The notes: a model not told the origin generated them from the letters alone. Numbered from the stretch's first letter, positions 12,880 through 21,991 are shown. The stretch is 22,078 nucleotides of DNA from Desulfonatronospira sp964577315 (GCA_964577315.1 CAZNYT010000039.1:1-22078); one strand, 5' to 3'. Numbers and translations: made by a program.

Positions 12880-15759
12880 CTACCATTTAACCGGCAGCTT
12901 CACCTGTTTGCCTGCCTTGTTTTGAAACAGAACATAACCCCTGTCCCTGCCGAACAAGTATAGATCCCTGGTAATCTCTACATCCTGGCGGCAATACCTG
13001 ATAATCTTATCCATCTCACCCTGTTTCCACCACTCAAGAGCCATTAGGCCGTTACCGGACTTGTTTACTCCCAGGGTGTATTTGGCCAGATGATCCAGGG
13101 ACAGACGGAAGCCCAGCCTGGATTCCACCTTGCGCAAGATATCCAGGGTGGGCAGGGAATGGAAATCGAAATCCACCAGGCCCCGTAATACCCGGTAATC
13201 GAACTTAAAGAGATTAAATCCTACCACCAGGGGGAACTCCTGCAAGAAACTTCCCAGCTCCTCGGCCTGTTCCTGGGTAAAGGTAAGAAAATCCTTTTGC
13301 CGGGAATCATAAACCACTGCGCAACTAACTCCCATTCGGTGGCAGTTTTGCCATCCCCCCACTTCCTGGGCGGAAAGCCTGGTTTCAATATCCAGGACCG
13401 CATAGGTCTCGGTTTTGGCCTCGTCTCCGAAGCTTGCGCTCTGCGAGGGCATATCCCCATTCCGAGAAGGATGTATCTCTGGAATGTTATTTTCATTCAG
13501 TCTCTGGGAATTCTCTTTGCCCAACACACTTAACAGGTATGTGGCTGCGTCCTTGTCCAAAGGCCTGTTCCCGGAACCGCATTTGGGGGAATGCAAACAA
13601 CCCGGGCAGCCGTTTTCGCAGGAGCAGGAATCTATGACCTGCCCGGCCTTGGCCGCTAGTCTATCCACCAGTTCAAAACCCTGCTTGCAGAGCCCGATTC
13701 CCCCGGGAGTACCATCAAAAATAAAAACCGCCCCTTTCCCGAGCTGCTGGTGGTTGGGGGTAGCTATTCCCCCCAGGTCATTGCGGTCCGTAAGAATGAT
13801 CAGGGGCATGCACCCGATAAGGCAGTGTTCCAGGGCGTGAAGCCCGCCCATAAAATGCATTTTATTGTTTTCCACTTCCCTGCGCAGCTCTTCATTCACG
13901 GTAAACCACATGCCCTGGGTCTCAAAGACCAGCGGAGGCAAATCCAGAGGTACCAGGCCGATCCGCGCCTGCCCCCGGACCAATTTCTTTTCATATGCGG
14001 TAACCTGTTCAGTTACCTTTAACCGGCCCAAGTACACCTCTCCCGCACCAGTGGTCCCGCAGGACTCAACCTCAACGATCTCGGTCACCTTCTCGGTGAT
14101 GGGCCGGGTATAATAACTCACCCGGGACTTGCTAACGTATACGGAAAAGGTCTCGGTATCCAGATCCTCTACCACGTAGGTGTTGCCCATGTGCAGATAA
14201 ACCGCCCCGGGATGGGTTTCCTTGAAAGCCCGAACCCCATCCACTTCTCCCAGGTATTCGCCTGTGGAATAATCAAAGATGTCGTAATGCTGCCCTGTAC
14301 CTCGCAGGTCCACTTCCTTGTGGGGGTACTTGGACCGGGAATAGTAGAATCCGCCATCAGCACTGCCAATTATCTCCCCGGATGCCTGCAGCGAAGAGAT
14401 ACACTTCTGGATTTCCGGGTCCTGCATCTCTTCCCGGCTTCCCAGGGGCAGCTCCGCAGCGCAACACACCAGGTGCTTGCGCATGATCTGGGGATTGGCC
14501 GGGTTTATCACCGCTCTCTCCGGTTCCATCCGGAAAAATTCCTCCGGGTTGCGCAAAAAGTATTGATCCAGGGCATCCTCGTGCCCGACAAGAATGATGG
14601 CGCTATCCCGCAGGCTCCTGCCCACCCTTCCCCCGCGCTGGATGGTGGCCATTATGGAGCCTGGATAACCCACCAAAAGACAAAGATCCAGATGTCCAAT
14701 ATCGATACCCAGCTCCAGGGCACTGGTGGAAACCACTGCCAAGAGCTCCCCGGAAGCCAGTTTCTGTTCGATTTCCCGGCGCTGTTCAGGCAAAAAACCT
14801 GCCCGGTAGGAGCTTATGCGTTTCTTGTATTCCCCGGCCCTTTGGGAAGCCCACATGGCGATGAGCTCGGTCATTTTCCTGGATTGGGTGTAAATAATGG
14901 TTCTAAGCCCCTCTTCCAGGGCTTTTTGCAAAAGCTTAATAACTGCCTGGGCTGCGCCGGAAAGCTCGGGATCCACTAACAGGAAGTGCTTTTTCCCTGC
15001 CGGGGCTCCCCCTTGCTGAATCACCTCGGGCCGGGTATCGGTAAGGATCTGGGAGAGCTCACCAGGATTCCCTATGGTGGCGGAACTAAAAATGAAAACC
15101 GGCTCGTTCCCGTACCGGGCGCAAATACGTTTCAACCTCTTGAACACCCAGGCCATGTTAGAGCCCATAACACCCCGGTAGGTATGCACCTCGTCCACTA
15201 CCACGTATTTCAGGCATGAGAAAAAGCTCTCCCAGCTCCTATGGTAGGGCAAAAAGGACAGATGCAGCATATCCGGGTTGGTCAAGACGATATGGGGTGG
15301 TTTTTTGCGGATCCTGGCCCGGCTCTGGTAATCGGTGTCCCCGTCGTATACTGCAAAATCCACAGGAACTTTCTGTTCAAGATGGGACTTGAATTCCTCC
15401 AGACCGCTCAGTTGATCCCGGGTCAGGGCTTTCAGGGGGAACAGGTACAGGGCCCGGGTGGAAGGATCGTGGACTACGGATTCCAATACCGGGAGATTGT
15501 AGATCAGGGATTTGCCGCTGGCTGTAGGAGTGGCGGTAACTACGCTTTTGCCGGAACGCACCAGGCTTATGGCCCGGGCCTGGTGTGTATACAGGCTCTG
15601 GATGCCCATCTGCTCCAGGGCCTGGACCAAAGGCCGGGGCAAGTCTTCAATATCTTCATATTGAGCCTTTTGGGCAGGTATTTCTTGCCTGGACACCACG
15701 TTCAGGCCCTGCAAATCTCCCTGGCCCAATTGCTGCAAAAAATTGGTCACCGATGGCAT
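12880..15759 (-). CDS. MrfA-type DEXH helicase fused to MrfB-type DEDDy exonuclease
   Basis: A 959-residue protein. The first 740 residues are a superfamily 2 helicase of the MrfA/YprA (Hrq1-like) group: Walker A TPTASGKS (77-84), DEVH (189-192), SAT (226-228), QRGGRVGR (374-381). A DUF1998/MZB zinc module follows, with C714, C718, C721 and C727 in CENGCPGCLHSPKC. After a linker (about 740-783), a 3'-5' exonuclease domain of RNase H fold begins: D790 and E792 (VLDIET), D854 (NLFKFD), Y922 and D926 (YCRQD), the full DEDDy set. In Bacillus subtilis MrfA and MrfB are separate neighbouring proteins that repair mitomycin C damage; here they are one chain. The ribosome site is weak. It lies 74 bp after pgi. 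Confidence 0.92.
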   Translation of the reverse strand: MPSVTNFLQQLGQGDLQGLNVVSRQEIPAQKAQYEDIEDLPRPLVQALEQMGIQSLYTHQARAISLVRSGKSVVTATPTASGKSLIYNLPVLESVVHDPSTRALYLFPLKALTRDQLSGLEEFKSHLEQKVPVDFAVYDGDTDYQSRARIRKKPPHIVLTNPDMLHLSFLPYHRSWESFFSCLKYVVVDEVHTYRGVMGSNMAWVFKRLKRICARYGNEPVFIFSSATIGNPGELSQILTDTRPEVIQQGGAPAGKKHFLLVDPELSGAAQAVIKLLQKALEEGLRTIIYTQSRKMTELIAMWASQRAGEYKKRISSYRAGFLPEQRREIEQKLASGELLAVVSTSALELGIDIGHLDLCLLVGYPGSIMATIQRGGRVGRSLRDSAIILVGHEDALDQYFLRNPEEFFRMEPERAVINPANPQIMRKHLVCCAAELPLGSREEMQDPEIQKCISSLQASGEIIGSADGGFYYSRSKYPHKEVDLRGTGQHYDIFDYSTGEYLGEVDGVRAFKETHPGAVYLHMGNTYVVEDLDTETFSVYVSKSRVSYYTRPITEKVTEIVEVESCGTTGAGEVYLGRLKVTEQVTAYEKKLVRGQARIGLVPLDLPPLVFETQGMWFTVNEELRREVENNKMHFMGGLHALEHCLIGCMPLIILTDRNDLGGIATPNHQQLGKGAVFIFDGTPGGIGLCKQGFELVDRLAAKAGQVIDSCSCENGCPGCLHSPKCGSGNRPLDKDAATYLLSVLGKENSQRLNENNIPEIHPSRNGDMPSQSASFGDEAKTETYAVLDIETRLSAQEVGGWQNCHRMGVSCAVVYDSRQKDFLTFTQEQAEELGSFLQEFPLVVGFNLFKFDYRVLRGLVDFDFHSLPTLDILRKVESRLGFRLSLDHLAKYTLGVNKSGNGLMALEWWKQGEMDKIIRYCRQDVEITRDLYLFGRDRGYVLFQNKAGKQVKLPVKW

Positions 15760-15833
15760 GCATCATCCATGGTTTACTTGGCTTAAATACCGCTTTATTA
15801 CCTGTTTCAAACTACCCTTATAGTTCCCGGGGC

Positions 15834-17177
15834 CTAAAATTCCTGCCTGGTATCAGGCAATTCCTGAAACTGCTTTAGCTTTTGCTTTTCCTCCTCCAAA
15901 CCAAAGGCCCCTAGCTTGGCCTTGGTCAAACGCTTGCCCAATTCCACCGCCGGCTGATCCAGGGGATTGATATCCAGCATCCAGCCCGTGAAAAGGGTCA
16001 TGCTCTCCAAAAGCACCAGGAGCTTGCCTGCGTGATACAGATCGTCCCTGCCCACTTCCAGATGTATCAAGGGCACGCCAGTTTCCTTCAAAGCCATCAT
16101 GGTACCCACGGATTCTGCATCCAAGAGCTCACCCAGGGTTTTGCCCTCCAAATACTTCCACTGCTCGCCCAAATTACGTCCAAATCCAGGACCACGGGGC
16201 ATATCCCTGCCGGTCAAGAATATACAGCCCTTGTCCCGGGGCCCGTCCAGAAACATCTGGAGCAAGGAGTGCTGATCCGTCACTCCCACCGCTGGCAGGG
16301 GCATGCTTCCATTGCCGCTCTTGCCCAGGCTTTCCGCCCAAAGCTGGGCGAACCAGTGCCCAAACTGGGCCCACAAGGGAAGGTAGACAAAGAATATAAG
16401 CTGGCTGTACTCCTTTTGCATAAGCTGCAATGCCCAGGAGGCCATTTTAAACCCGGGATGACCAGCCAGCTCCTCCGGAGTAGCCCGGCCGCTGCCCGGA
16501 ATTTTGGCACCATCCCGGGCACCCTGCATCAAACCCGAGACATCCATGCCCAAGAAAGCGGCCGGCACCAGGCCTACCGCCGAGATAACGGAATACCTGC
16601 CCCCCAGGTTCTGGGGCACTGGAAGGGTTCTAATGTTGTTCTCCCGGGCAACCTCACGCAGAAAACCCTTTTCCGGGTCGGTAATAAAGAAGAAGTGTTC
16701 CTGCCAGGAGCTTTTTAAATGCCTTTGCATCCATTCCTGGACCAAAAAATACTGCCCCACTGTCTCGATGGTCCCGCCGGATTTGCTGATAACCAGTACC
16801 AGGGTGTTCTCCGGGGGAAGCTTATCCATCCAGGCCTGCAGGGTATTGACACAGACATTGTCCGCGATCCAAAGCCACGGGCCCTGATGCCCGGGATTAT
16901 CCTGCTCCGGGAAAAAGGCCTTTTGCAGTGCCCTGGGCCCCAGGGAGGAACCTCCGATACCCAAGAGCAGCATATGCTGGAATTGGCGCAGATAAGGGAT
17001 GTATCCCTCCAGATCCTGCTCCAGTGCCGGCAAGTACTGCAGATCCAGGAAAGGGAGATTGCCCTGGTTCACCTCGCTGTTCAGCCTGGCAGTCAACTCT
17101 TGCACATCCGGATGAGATTGGGAAAAGTCCCCCATCCTGCCTTGGCCTGCAAAATTCCAGTTCACCCCGATACTCAT
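15834..17177 (-). CDS. pgi: Glucose-6-phosphate isomerase
   Basis: A 447-residue enzyme that interconverts glucose 6-phosphate and fructose 6-phosphate in glycolysis and gluconeogenesis; the length fits the short bacterial class. Visible family motifs are GIGGSSLGPRAL (73-84), the phosphate-binding SKSGGTIET (131-139), PQNLGGRYSVIS (188-199), QLWAESLGK with catalytic Glu (about E282), DQHSLLQ (about 301-307), and NPLDQPAVELGKRL near the C-terminus with the conserved Gln and Lys. A GGGGGGA ribosome site lies about 8 bases before the ATG. It is 46 bp after the aminotransferase gene, so they are probably in one operon. Confidence 0.96.
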   Translation of the reverse strand: MSIGVNWNFAGQGRMGDFSQSHPDVQELTARLNSEVNQGNLPFLDLQYLPALEQDLEGYIPYLRQFQHMLLLGIGGSSLGPRALQKAFFPEQDNPGHQGPWLWIADNVCVNTLQAWMDKLPPENTLVLVISKSGGTIETVGQYFLVQEWMQRHLKSSWQEHFFFITDPEKGFLREVARENNIRTLPVPQNLGGRYSVISAVGLVPAAFLGMDVSGLMQGARDGAKIPGSGRATPEELAGHPGFKMASWALQLMQKEYSQLIFFVYLPLWAQFGHWFAQLWAESLGKSGNGSMPLPAVGVTDQHSLLQMFLDGPRDKGCIFLTGRDMPRGPGFGRNLGEQWKYLEGKTLGELLDAESVGTMMALKETGVPLIHLEVGRDDLYHAGKLLVLLESMTLFTGWMLDINPLDQPAVELGKRLTKAKLGAFGLEEEKQKLKQFQELPDTRQEF

Positions 17178-17223
17178 ACCAGATCCCCCCTGAAGCTAGA
17201 GTTTTTAAGCTGGAGTTGTAGGA

Positions 17224-18399
17224 TTAAATCCTGGCCAGGAAATTGCCTATCCGGTTCAAGGAATCCTTGAGGATCTCATCGCTCACAGGATACGAGATGC
17301 GCAGGCAACGATCGTCTCCAAAGGCCTCACCAGGGACCAGGGCTACTTTCTCCTCCTCCAGAATAGCCTGACACAACTTGTTGGAACTGTCCATATCCTT
17401 GTTGTAATAAGAGTCCACCCTGGGGAAGACATAAAAGCCTCCATCAGGACGTGGGCATTCCACTTGGGGCCAGGAGGAGATAATATCCATAACCAGGTCC
17501 CTGCGCCGGGCAAAGCTCTCCCGCATTCGGCTTACCTCCTCAAAGGAGCTTCTTAAAGCGGTCACGGACGCTTTCTGGACAAAAGAGCACACATTGGAAG
17601 TGGACTGGCCCTGGATTTTGCTCATGGCCTTGATCAGCTCCGGGTGGGCCAGCACGAAACCTACCCGCCAGCCGGTCATGGAAAAGGTCTTGGACAAACC
17701 GTTTACCACGGCGATCATATCCGGATGCCTGCTCCAAAAAGAGCACAAGGAGGCCGGCTCTGCCGGGGGATACACCAACTGGTCATACATTTCGTCGCAG
17801 ATAACAAAGATATTTTTGGATACCGCCCATTCAGCCAGCTCATCCAGGGCCTGCTGGTTATAATGGCAACCGGTGGGATTTGAGGGTGTATTCAGGATGA
17901 GAACCTTGGTTTTGGAGGTAAGTGATTTTTCCAGCTTTTCCTTGTGGACCAAAAAATTTGTATCCGGGTCAGTGTTCACTATCACCGGAACTGCCTCTGC
18001 CAACTGCGCAAAAGCTGGATAGCTCACCCAGTACGGGCTGGGGATCAAGACCTCGTCCCCGGGATCCACCAGGGCCTGGAGAAGGTTGTATAAACACTGC
18101 TTCCCACCGTTGGATACCATGACATCCTGTTCTCTGCACTGGATATGATAATTTTCTGAGAAATAATCCGCAACTGCCTGGCGCAGCTCCGGAATACCAG
18201 GTACAGCGGTATACTTGGTAAAGTCCTCGTCCAGGGCCTGCTTTGCGGATTGAACAATATGATCCGGGGTGGGGAAATCCGGCTCCCCTGCTGCCAGACT
18301 GATTACGTTTTCTCCCTGAGCACGCATTTCCTGGGCCTTGGCATTAATGGTCAAGGTAGCTGATGGTTGAATGCTGGAAACTCTTTTGCTAAAATACAT
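17224..18399 (-). CDS. Class I aspartate/aromatic-type aminotransferase
   Basis: A 391-residue PLP enzyme of fold type I, close to the AspB/class I-beta aspartate aminotransferases. PLP-site residues visible are N174 (SNPTG), D202 and Y205 (CDEMYDQLVY), and the Schiff-base lysine K237 (NGLSKTFSMTGWRVGF). R368 or thereabouts (LRISYPVS) should bind the substrate carboxylate. SLAAGEPDFPTP and KYTAVPGIPELRQAV are the N-terminal family signatures. AGGAGG precedes the ATG by 6-7 bases. Substrate choice (aspartate, prephenate, aromatic acids) cannot be set from motifs alone. It heads the minus-strand group aminotransferase-pgi-helicase. Confidence 0.93.
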   Translation of the reverse strand: MYFSKRVSSIQPSATLTINAKAQEMRAQGENVISLAAGEPDFPTPDHIVQSAKQALDEDFTKYTAVPGIPELRQAVADYFSENYHIQCREQDVMVSNGGKQCLYNLLQALVDPGDEVLIPSPYWVSYPAFAQLAEAVPVIVNTDPDTNFLVHKEKLEKSLTSKTKVLILNTPSNPTGCHYNQQALDELAEWAVSKNIFVICDEMYDQLVYPPAEPASLCSFWSRHPDMIAVVNGLSKTFSMTGWRVGFVLAHPELIKAMSKIQGQSTSNVCSFVQKASVTALRSSFEEVSRMRESFARRRDLVMDIISSWPQVECPRPDGGFYVFPRVDSYYNKDMDSSNKLCQAILEEEKVALVPGEAFGDDRCLRISYPVSDEILKDSLNRIGNFLARI

Positions 18400-18791
18400 C
18401 TTTTGCCTCCTAAATACATATGTCCATTTCTAACAAATTATATAAACCTTCTTGCCACCCTCATATTAAAAGGTTATCACTACACCGAAACCAATAATAA
18501 AAAAGGTTTTGATACTTAGTATTGGTCCTGCTTAAAAAACAATTTTAAATTGTGGACCTTATTCTACCCCAAATATTGAGTGGGTCTTTTTGCGTGCTTC
18601 ATCCGAAAGGCACGGCACGCAAAAAATGGGTATGCATGGTTACAATTTTCGCCGTGGTATTACTTATGCCTGTAAAAAGTGCTTGAAAATTCAAGAGAAA
18701 ATGCCTAAAAACTGTTAAAAACGTCCTAAGCAGCATAATTAAACTTTAAATCCAGGTAAATACTAAATCAGACCAACCGGAGGAAATGCCT
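18400..18791. other. Divergent intergenic region before the AOR operon
   Basis: 392 bp, AT-rich, between divergent genes. On the minus strand TATAAT (18442-18437) is a good -10 for the aminotransferase gene, though no convincing -35 accompanies it. It also holds a strong stem-loop (18587-18625), a short perfect palindrome CTTGAAAATTCAAG (18682-18695), and an open frame without a good start (18536-18718, plus strand). No Moco/Tuco riboswitch core or sigma-54 site could be recognised. Confidence 0.6.
18587..18625. repeat. 11-bp perfect inverted repeat (stem-loop)
   Basis: TTTTTGCGTGC (18587-18597) pairs exactly with GCACGCAAAAA (18615-18625) around a 17-base loop that itself contains CCGAAAGG, able to form a small GAAA-capped hairpin. 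In RNA the structure ends in an A-run or U-run on either strand, like a bidirectional terminator, yet no gene ends here. It may be a leader structure or the relic of a lost gene. Confidence 0.55.
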
Positions 18792-19217
18792 GTGAAGATA
18801 CTTCGAGCCAGCCATATGGAAAGATGCATAGGGTGCTATTCCTGCTCCCTAGCTTGTGCTCGCAACGTTTACAAATCCCTCTCCTGGAAAAGGGCAGGAA
18901 TTCAAATCCGCTCCTCTGGCGGGATCAGTACCGGATTTGAAGCCAGTGTCTGCCTGGGATGCGACCCGGCACCATGCGCTCCTGTCTGCCCCACGGAAGC
19001 TTTGAGACAACGCCCGGGCGGAGGCGTCTTTTTCAAGGAGAAAAGATGCATTCATTGCGGTGAATGCGCCCAGGCTTGCCCAGTAGGGGCCATTTATTTC
19101 GACCCCATCCGTAAAACCCCTGTGCTCTGCCTCCATTGCGGCAGATGCGTTCCCTATTGCCCCCATGAGTGTCTGGAAATGGTGGATACCTCCAAGGAGA
19201 AGAACAATGCAAGATAG
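18792..19217 (+). CDS. Polyferredoxin with four [4Fe-4S] sites, AOR partner
   Basis: A 141-residue electron-transfer subunit with sixteen cysteines in four clusters: C12/15/18/22, C54/57/62/66, C86/89/92/96 and C113/116/119/123. This layout matches the small subunits of WOR5, AorA and BamC-type tungsten enzymes. It should pass electrons between the AOR-family subunit and a soluble carrier. GTG at 18792 is chosen because GGAGG at 18779-18783 is 8 bases away; the ATG at 18786 would be only 2 bases from it and would add two residues. The end overlaps the next gene by 11 bases, so translation is coupled. Confidence 0.9.
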   Translation: MKILRASHMERCIGCYSCSLACARNVYKSLSWKRAGIQIRSSGGISTGFEASVCLGCDPAPCAPVCPTEALRQRPGGGVFFKEKRCIHCGECAQACPVGAIYFDPIRKTPVLCLHCGRCVPYCPHECLEMVDTSKEKNNAR

Positions 19218-20976
19218 ATTCAAGGTACTAGTAGTGGATTTATCCCGAAAACTATCCTCCCTGGAATATTTTGATACCAGGAGCCAGTGGTTGGGAGGAA
19301 GCGGATTGGCAGCCGGCCTTTTCCAGCATTTCGGTCTCTTGCAGGAGGACCCCTTCCATCCGGATCAGCCCCTGATTTTCGCCATTGGCCCTCTAACCGG
19401 ATATTTTCCCCTTATGAGCAAAACCATCCTGGGGTTTATGTCCCCGTATAACGGCCAATACGCTGAGTCCCACGCCGGCGGGCGCTCCGCCCTGTCCATC
19501 AAGTTCGCCGGCTATGATGCCCTGGTAATCAAAGGCCGTGCGGACAAGCCGGTCTGTCTCGGCTTGAGCTCCAATCAGATCAATATCCAGGATGTTCACT
19601 TTTTAAAAGGCATGGACATCTATAAGACCGGCAAGAAACTGCGCGCCTTAAAACCCAAGGATCCGGGACACAGAAGCATTCTGCGCATTGGTCCCGCAGG
19701 AGAAAACCTGGTCAGCTACGCCTGCATCAACGTGGATACTTATCGCCATTTCGGCCGCATGGGCGGAGGGGCCGCCATGGGGGGCAAGAACCTGAAAGGA
19801 CTCATAATCTCCGGGGACTCTCACATAGATCTGGACCCTGACACCACCAAGGAATACAACCGGGTATACAACGATATATATTCCACTGTGGTCCAAAGCG
19901 GGGCAATGCGCAAGTACCACGACCTGGGCACCCCGGAAAACCTTATCCCCCTGAACGAACTCAAAGCCCTGCCCTGGCGAAACATGCAAAGCACCCACGA
20001 TCCGGAGGTGGAAGCAATTTCCGGGGAAAAATTCGCCCAGGATTATTTGCTCAGGCAGGTAGCCTGCGCTGGTTGTCCCGTGGGGTGCATTCACATCGGT
20101 CTGCTCCGGGAGCGCTTTGGAGAGGAACACGAATATCTCTACCGCCAGGTGTCCTACGATTATGAGCCTATCTTCGGGATGGGTACCATGCTGGGAATCA
20201 AATCCGCTCCCGAAGTACTCACCCTTTTGGAGGACGTGGAAAGGCTGGGTCTGGACGCAATAAGCGCCGGAGTAGTCCTGGCCTGGGCCACAGAGGCCCT
20301 GGACAAAGGAGTGATAACCCAGGAACATACCCTTGTCAGGCTAAAATTCGGCGATCTCCAGGGCTACCGGGAAGGACTGGAAAATATTGCCCATCAACCC
20401 AATGATTTTTACCGGACTTTGGCCCAGGGAGCCCTGGTGGCAGCGGAAAAATTTGGTGGAGAGGACTTTGCCTGCGTTTTGGGACAAGAAATGGCTGGAT
20501 ACGCCACCGGAGAGAACTACTTCGTGAGCCAGGCCCTGGGTTTCAGACACTCGCACTTGGATACCGGGGCTTATGGGTATGACCAGAAGGAAAAATCCCA
20601 CAACACCCAGGAAGCCATAGAGTTTATGCAGGACCAGGAAAGCTACCGGGTGCTCATGTCTTCCATGTCCGGATGCCTGTTCGGGCGAAAGGCCTATCCC
20701 CAGGAAAACATCCTCCTAGCCCTGAACTCATTGGGGTATAATTATGACCAGGATAGCCTCCAGGAGGTCGTGGAAAACATAAAATGCCTGCGGTGGGCTC
20801 TGAAATTCAAAACTGGGTTCAAGCCGGAAAACATAAAGATTCCTTCCAGGTTCCTGGAGATAGAAACCTGGAAAGGCAAGCTTGATCCCGAATACGTGCA
20901 CCAACTCCGATCCGAATATCAAGAGGTCCTCAAGAGAATGGCTGCAAATTATCAAGAAGAACCGGGAGAAAAATAA
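19207..20976 (+). CDS. AOR-family tungsten aldehyde:ferredoxin oxidoreductase
   Basis: A 589-residue tungstopterin enzyme of the aldehyde ferredoxin oxidoreductase family, which oxidises aldehydes to acids or runs in reverse with low-potential electrons. GPLTGYFPLMSKTILGF, GGRSALSIKFAGYDALVIKG (about 91-110) and MGGGAAMGGKNLKGL (about 185-199) are domain 1 pterin signatures. The proximal [4Fe-4S] ligands C287, C290, C294 and C490 align with the Pyrococcus AOR set. D350 in LGLDAISAG is the conserved pterin contact, and H448/H450 lie where the active-site His is expected. The usual ATSxRGACH stretch is altered (FVSQALGFRHSH), so the substrate is open. AGGAG lies 7 bases before ATG 19207. The polyferredoxin neighbour suggests a WOR5/AorAB-like heteromer. 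Confidence 0.93.
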   Translation: MQDRFKVLVVDLSRKLSSLEYFDTRSQWLGGSGLAAGLFQHFGLLQEDPFHPDQPLIFAIGPLTGYFPLMSKTILGFMSPYNGQYAESHAGGRSALSIKFAGYDALVIKGRADKPVCLGLSSNQINIQDVHFLKGMDIYKTGKKLRALKPKDPGHRSILRIGPAGENLVSYACINVDTYRHFGRMGGGAAMGGKNLKGLIISGDSHIDLDPDTTKEYNRVYNDIYSTVVQSGAMRKYHDLGTPENLIPLNELKALPWRNMQSTHDPEVEAISGEKFAQDYLLRQVACAGCPVGCIHIGLLRERFGEEHEYLYRQVSYDYEPIFGMGTMLGIKSAPEVLTLLEDVERLGLDAISAGVVLAWATEALDKGVITQEHTLVRLKFGDLQGYREGLENIAHQPNDFYRTLAQGALVAAEKFGGEDFACVLGQEMAGYATGENYFVSQALGFRHSHLDTGAYGYDQKEKSHNTQEAIEFMQDQESYRVLMSSMSGCLFGRKAYPQENILLALNSLGYNYDQDSLQEVVENIKCLRWALKFKTGFKPENIKIPSRFLEIETWKGKLDPEYVHQLRSEYQEVLKRMAANYQEEPGEK

Positions 20977-21557
20977 TGAATCTTTACCAGATGGTGCTAA
21001 AGACCAGGAGTTTCCGCCGTTTCTACCAACATCATCAAGTAGATGCAGAAACCTTGACCTCTTTGGTTAACCTGGCGAGACTGACTGCTTCTGCTGCCAA
21101 CCTGCAGCCCTTGAGATACATAACAAGCAATAACCAGGACATGAACCAGGAAATATTTACCTGCCTGTCCTGGGCCGCTTACCTTGAGGACTGGCCGGGT
21201 CCGGAATCTGGAGAGAGGCCCTCTGCCTATATTGTTATCCTGGGGGACAAGGAGCATAGCAAAACAGCGGTCTGGGATATGGGGATAGCTGCTCAAACCA
21301 TCATGCTGGGAGCTACAGAAGAGGGTTTGGGCGGATGCATTGTAGGTTCCATTAACACCGAAAAGTTGGCCAGCACCTTGCAGGTTCCGGAAAACCTAGA
21401 CATCCTCTTGGTCCTGGCCCTGGGTCGACCCAAGGAAAAGGTGGTCCTGGAAACAATGAAACCCGGCCAGGACATCAAGTATTGGAGGGATAACAAAAAG
21501 GTGCATCACGTTCCCAAACGCCCCCTGGAAGAAGTTTTGATAAAAAGCTTCACCTGA
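20976..21557 (+). CDS. Nitroreductase-family flavoprotein
   Basis: A 193-residue FMN-binding nitroreductase-fold protein. The N-terminal TRSFRRFYQ (10-18) has the Arg-Ser-x-Arg FMN phosphate motif, LARLTASAANLQPLRYI (33-49) contains the usual A-x-S-A-x-N-x-Q-P pattern, and LGATEEGLGGCIVGSI (about 111-126) plus LALGRPKE (147-154) are further family marks. The ATG overlaps the AOR stop by one base (TAATG). Family members reduce nitro groups, quinones or flavins, or do unrelated chemistry. Here the operon suggests a redox partner or a downstream step for the aldehyde oxidoreductase, which is inference. Confidence 0.9.
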   Translation: MNLYQMVLKTRSFRRFYQHHQVDAETLTSLVNLARLTASAANLQPLRYITSNNQDMNQEIFTCLSWAAYLEDWPGPESGERPSAYIVILGDKEHSKTAVWDMGIAAQTIMLGATEEGLGGCIVGSINTEKLASTLQVPENLDILLVLALGRPKEKVVLETMKPGQDIKYWRDNKKVHHVPKRPLEEVLIKSFT

Positions 21558-21791
21558 CAATAAACCATCCCGTCTCTCATCCCGTATCCACAGTGTTATA
21601 CCCGTAAACAGTTTCTTTGCGGACGTGTGTGGACATAGAGTTAAATCTTCCTGAAATTCCCTCCAGAAACAAAAATTTATATAGCCAATCCCAGTTTTTT
21701 GGGGTATAAATTCTTGGACTAAGTGGTATTATCTCAGGTGATTATAATTTGGGTTGAAAAATGTTCTATTTTATTTTAGAGACTGCACAAA

Positions 21792-21991
21792 TCAGAAGGA
21801 GGATGATTTTCTTTTTTCTGTAGTTTTGTCATTTTTGTGCGCAAATACGGCGAACATATCTATTTCAAATCCATGCTCGGGCACCCAGTAAATCACATAT
21901 CCCCGAACAACAAGATTAGTTCTCTAATACTGCGACCGGTTTTTACCCCAAGATGCTCATGTTGTTTGTAATTGGATCCAGTACAAGACCA
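21792..21991 (-). pseudogene. Decayed ParE/RelE-like toxin gene fragment
   Basis: Two abutting minus-strand frames read as one protein if a frameshift near 21916-21925 is repaired. The first gives HEHLGVKTGRSIREL (about 21912-21960), the second gives VVRGYVIYWVPEHGFEIDM and FAVFAHKND, ending at the stop at 21792-21794. The order LG-x2-GR-x2-REL, then GYVIYWV, then an acidic strand and a hydrophobic strand with His, follows the C-terminal half of ParE/RelE toxins. The N-terminal half is missing and no antitoxin gene is seen. Fragment homology rests on pattern recognition only. Confidence 0.45.

Noticed and set aside
14191..14979. 262-residue plus-strand frame opposite the helicase
   Set aside because: It is antisense to conserved helicase motifs, lacks a ribosome site and resembles no protein family.
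18587..18625. Molybdenum or tungsten cofactor riboswitch suggested by the CCGAAAGG loop before an AOR gene
   Set aside because: The remaining conserved stems of that motif could not be found, and a GAAA tetraloop alone is common.
21797..21820. Strong GGAGG followed by ATG on the plus strand
   Set aside because: The ATG directly abuts the GGAGG and the frame stops after six codons.
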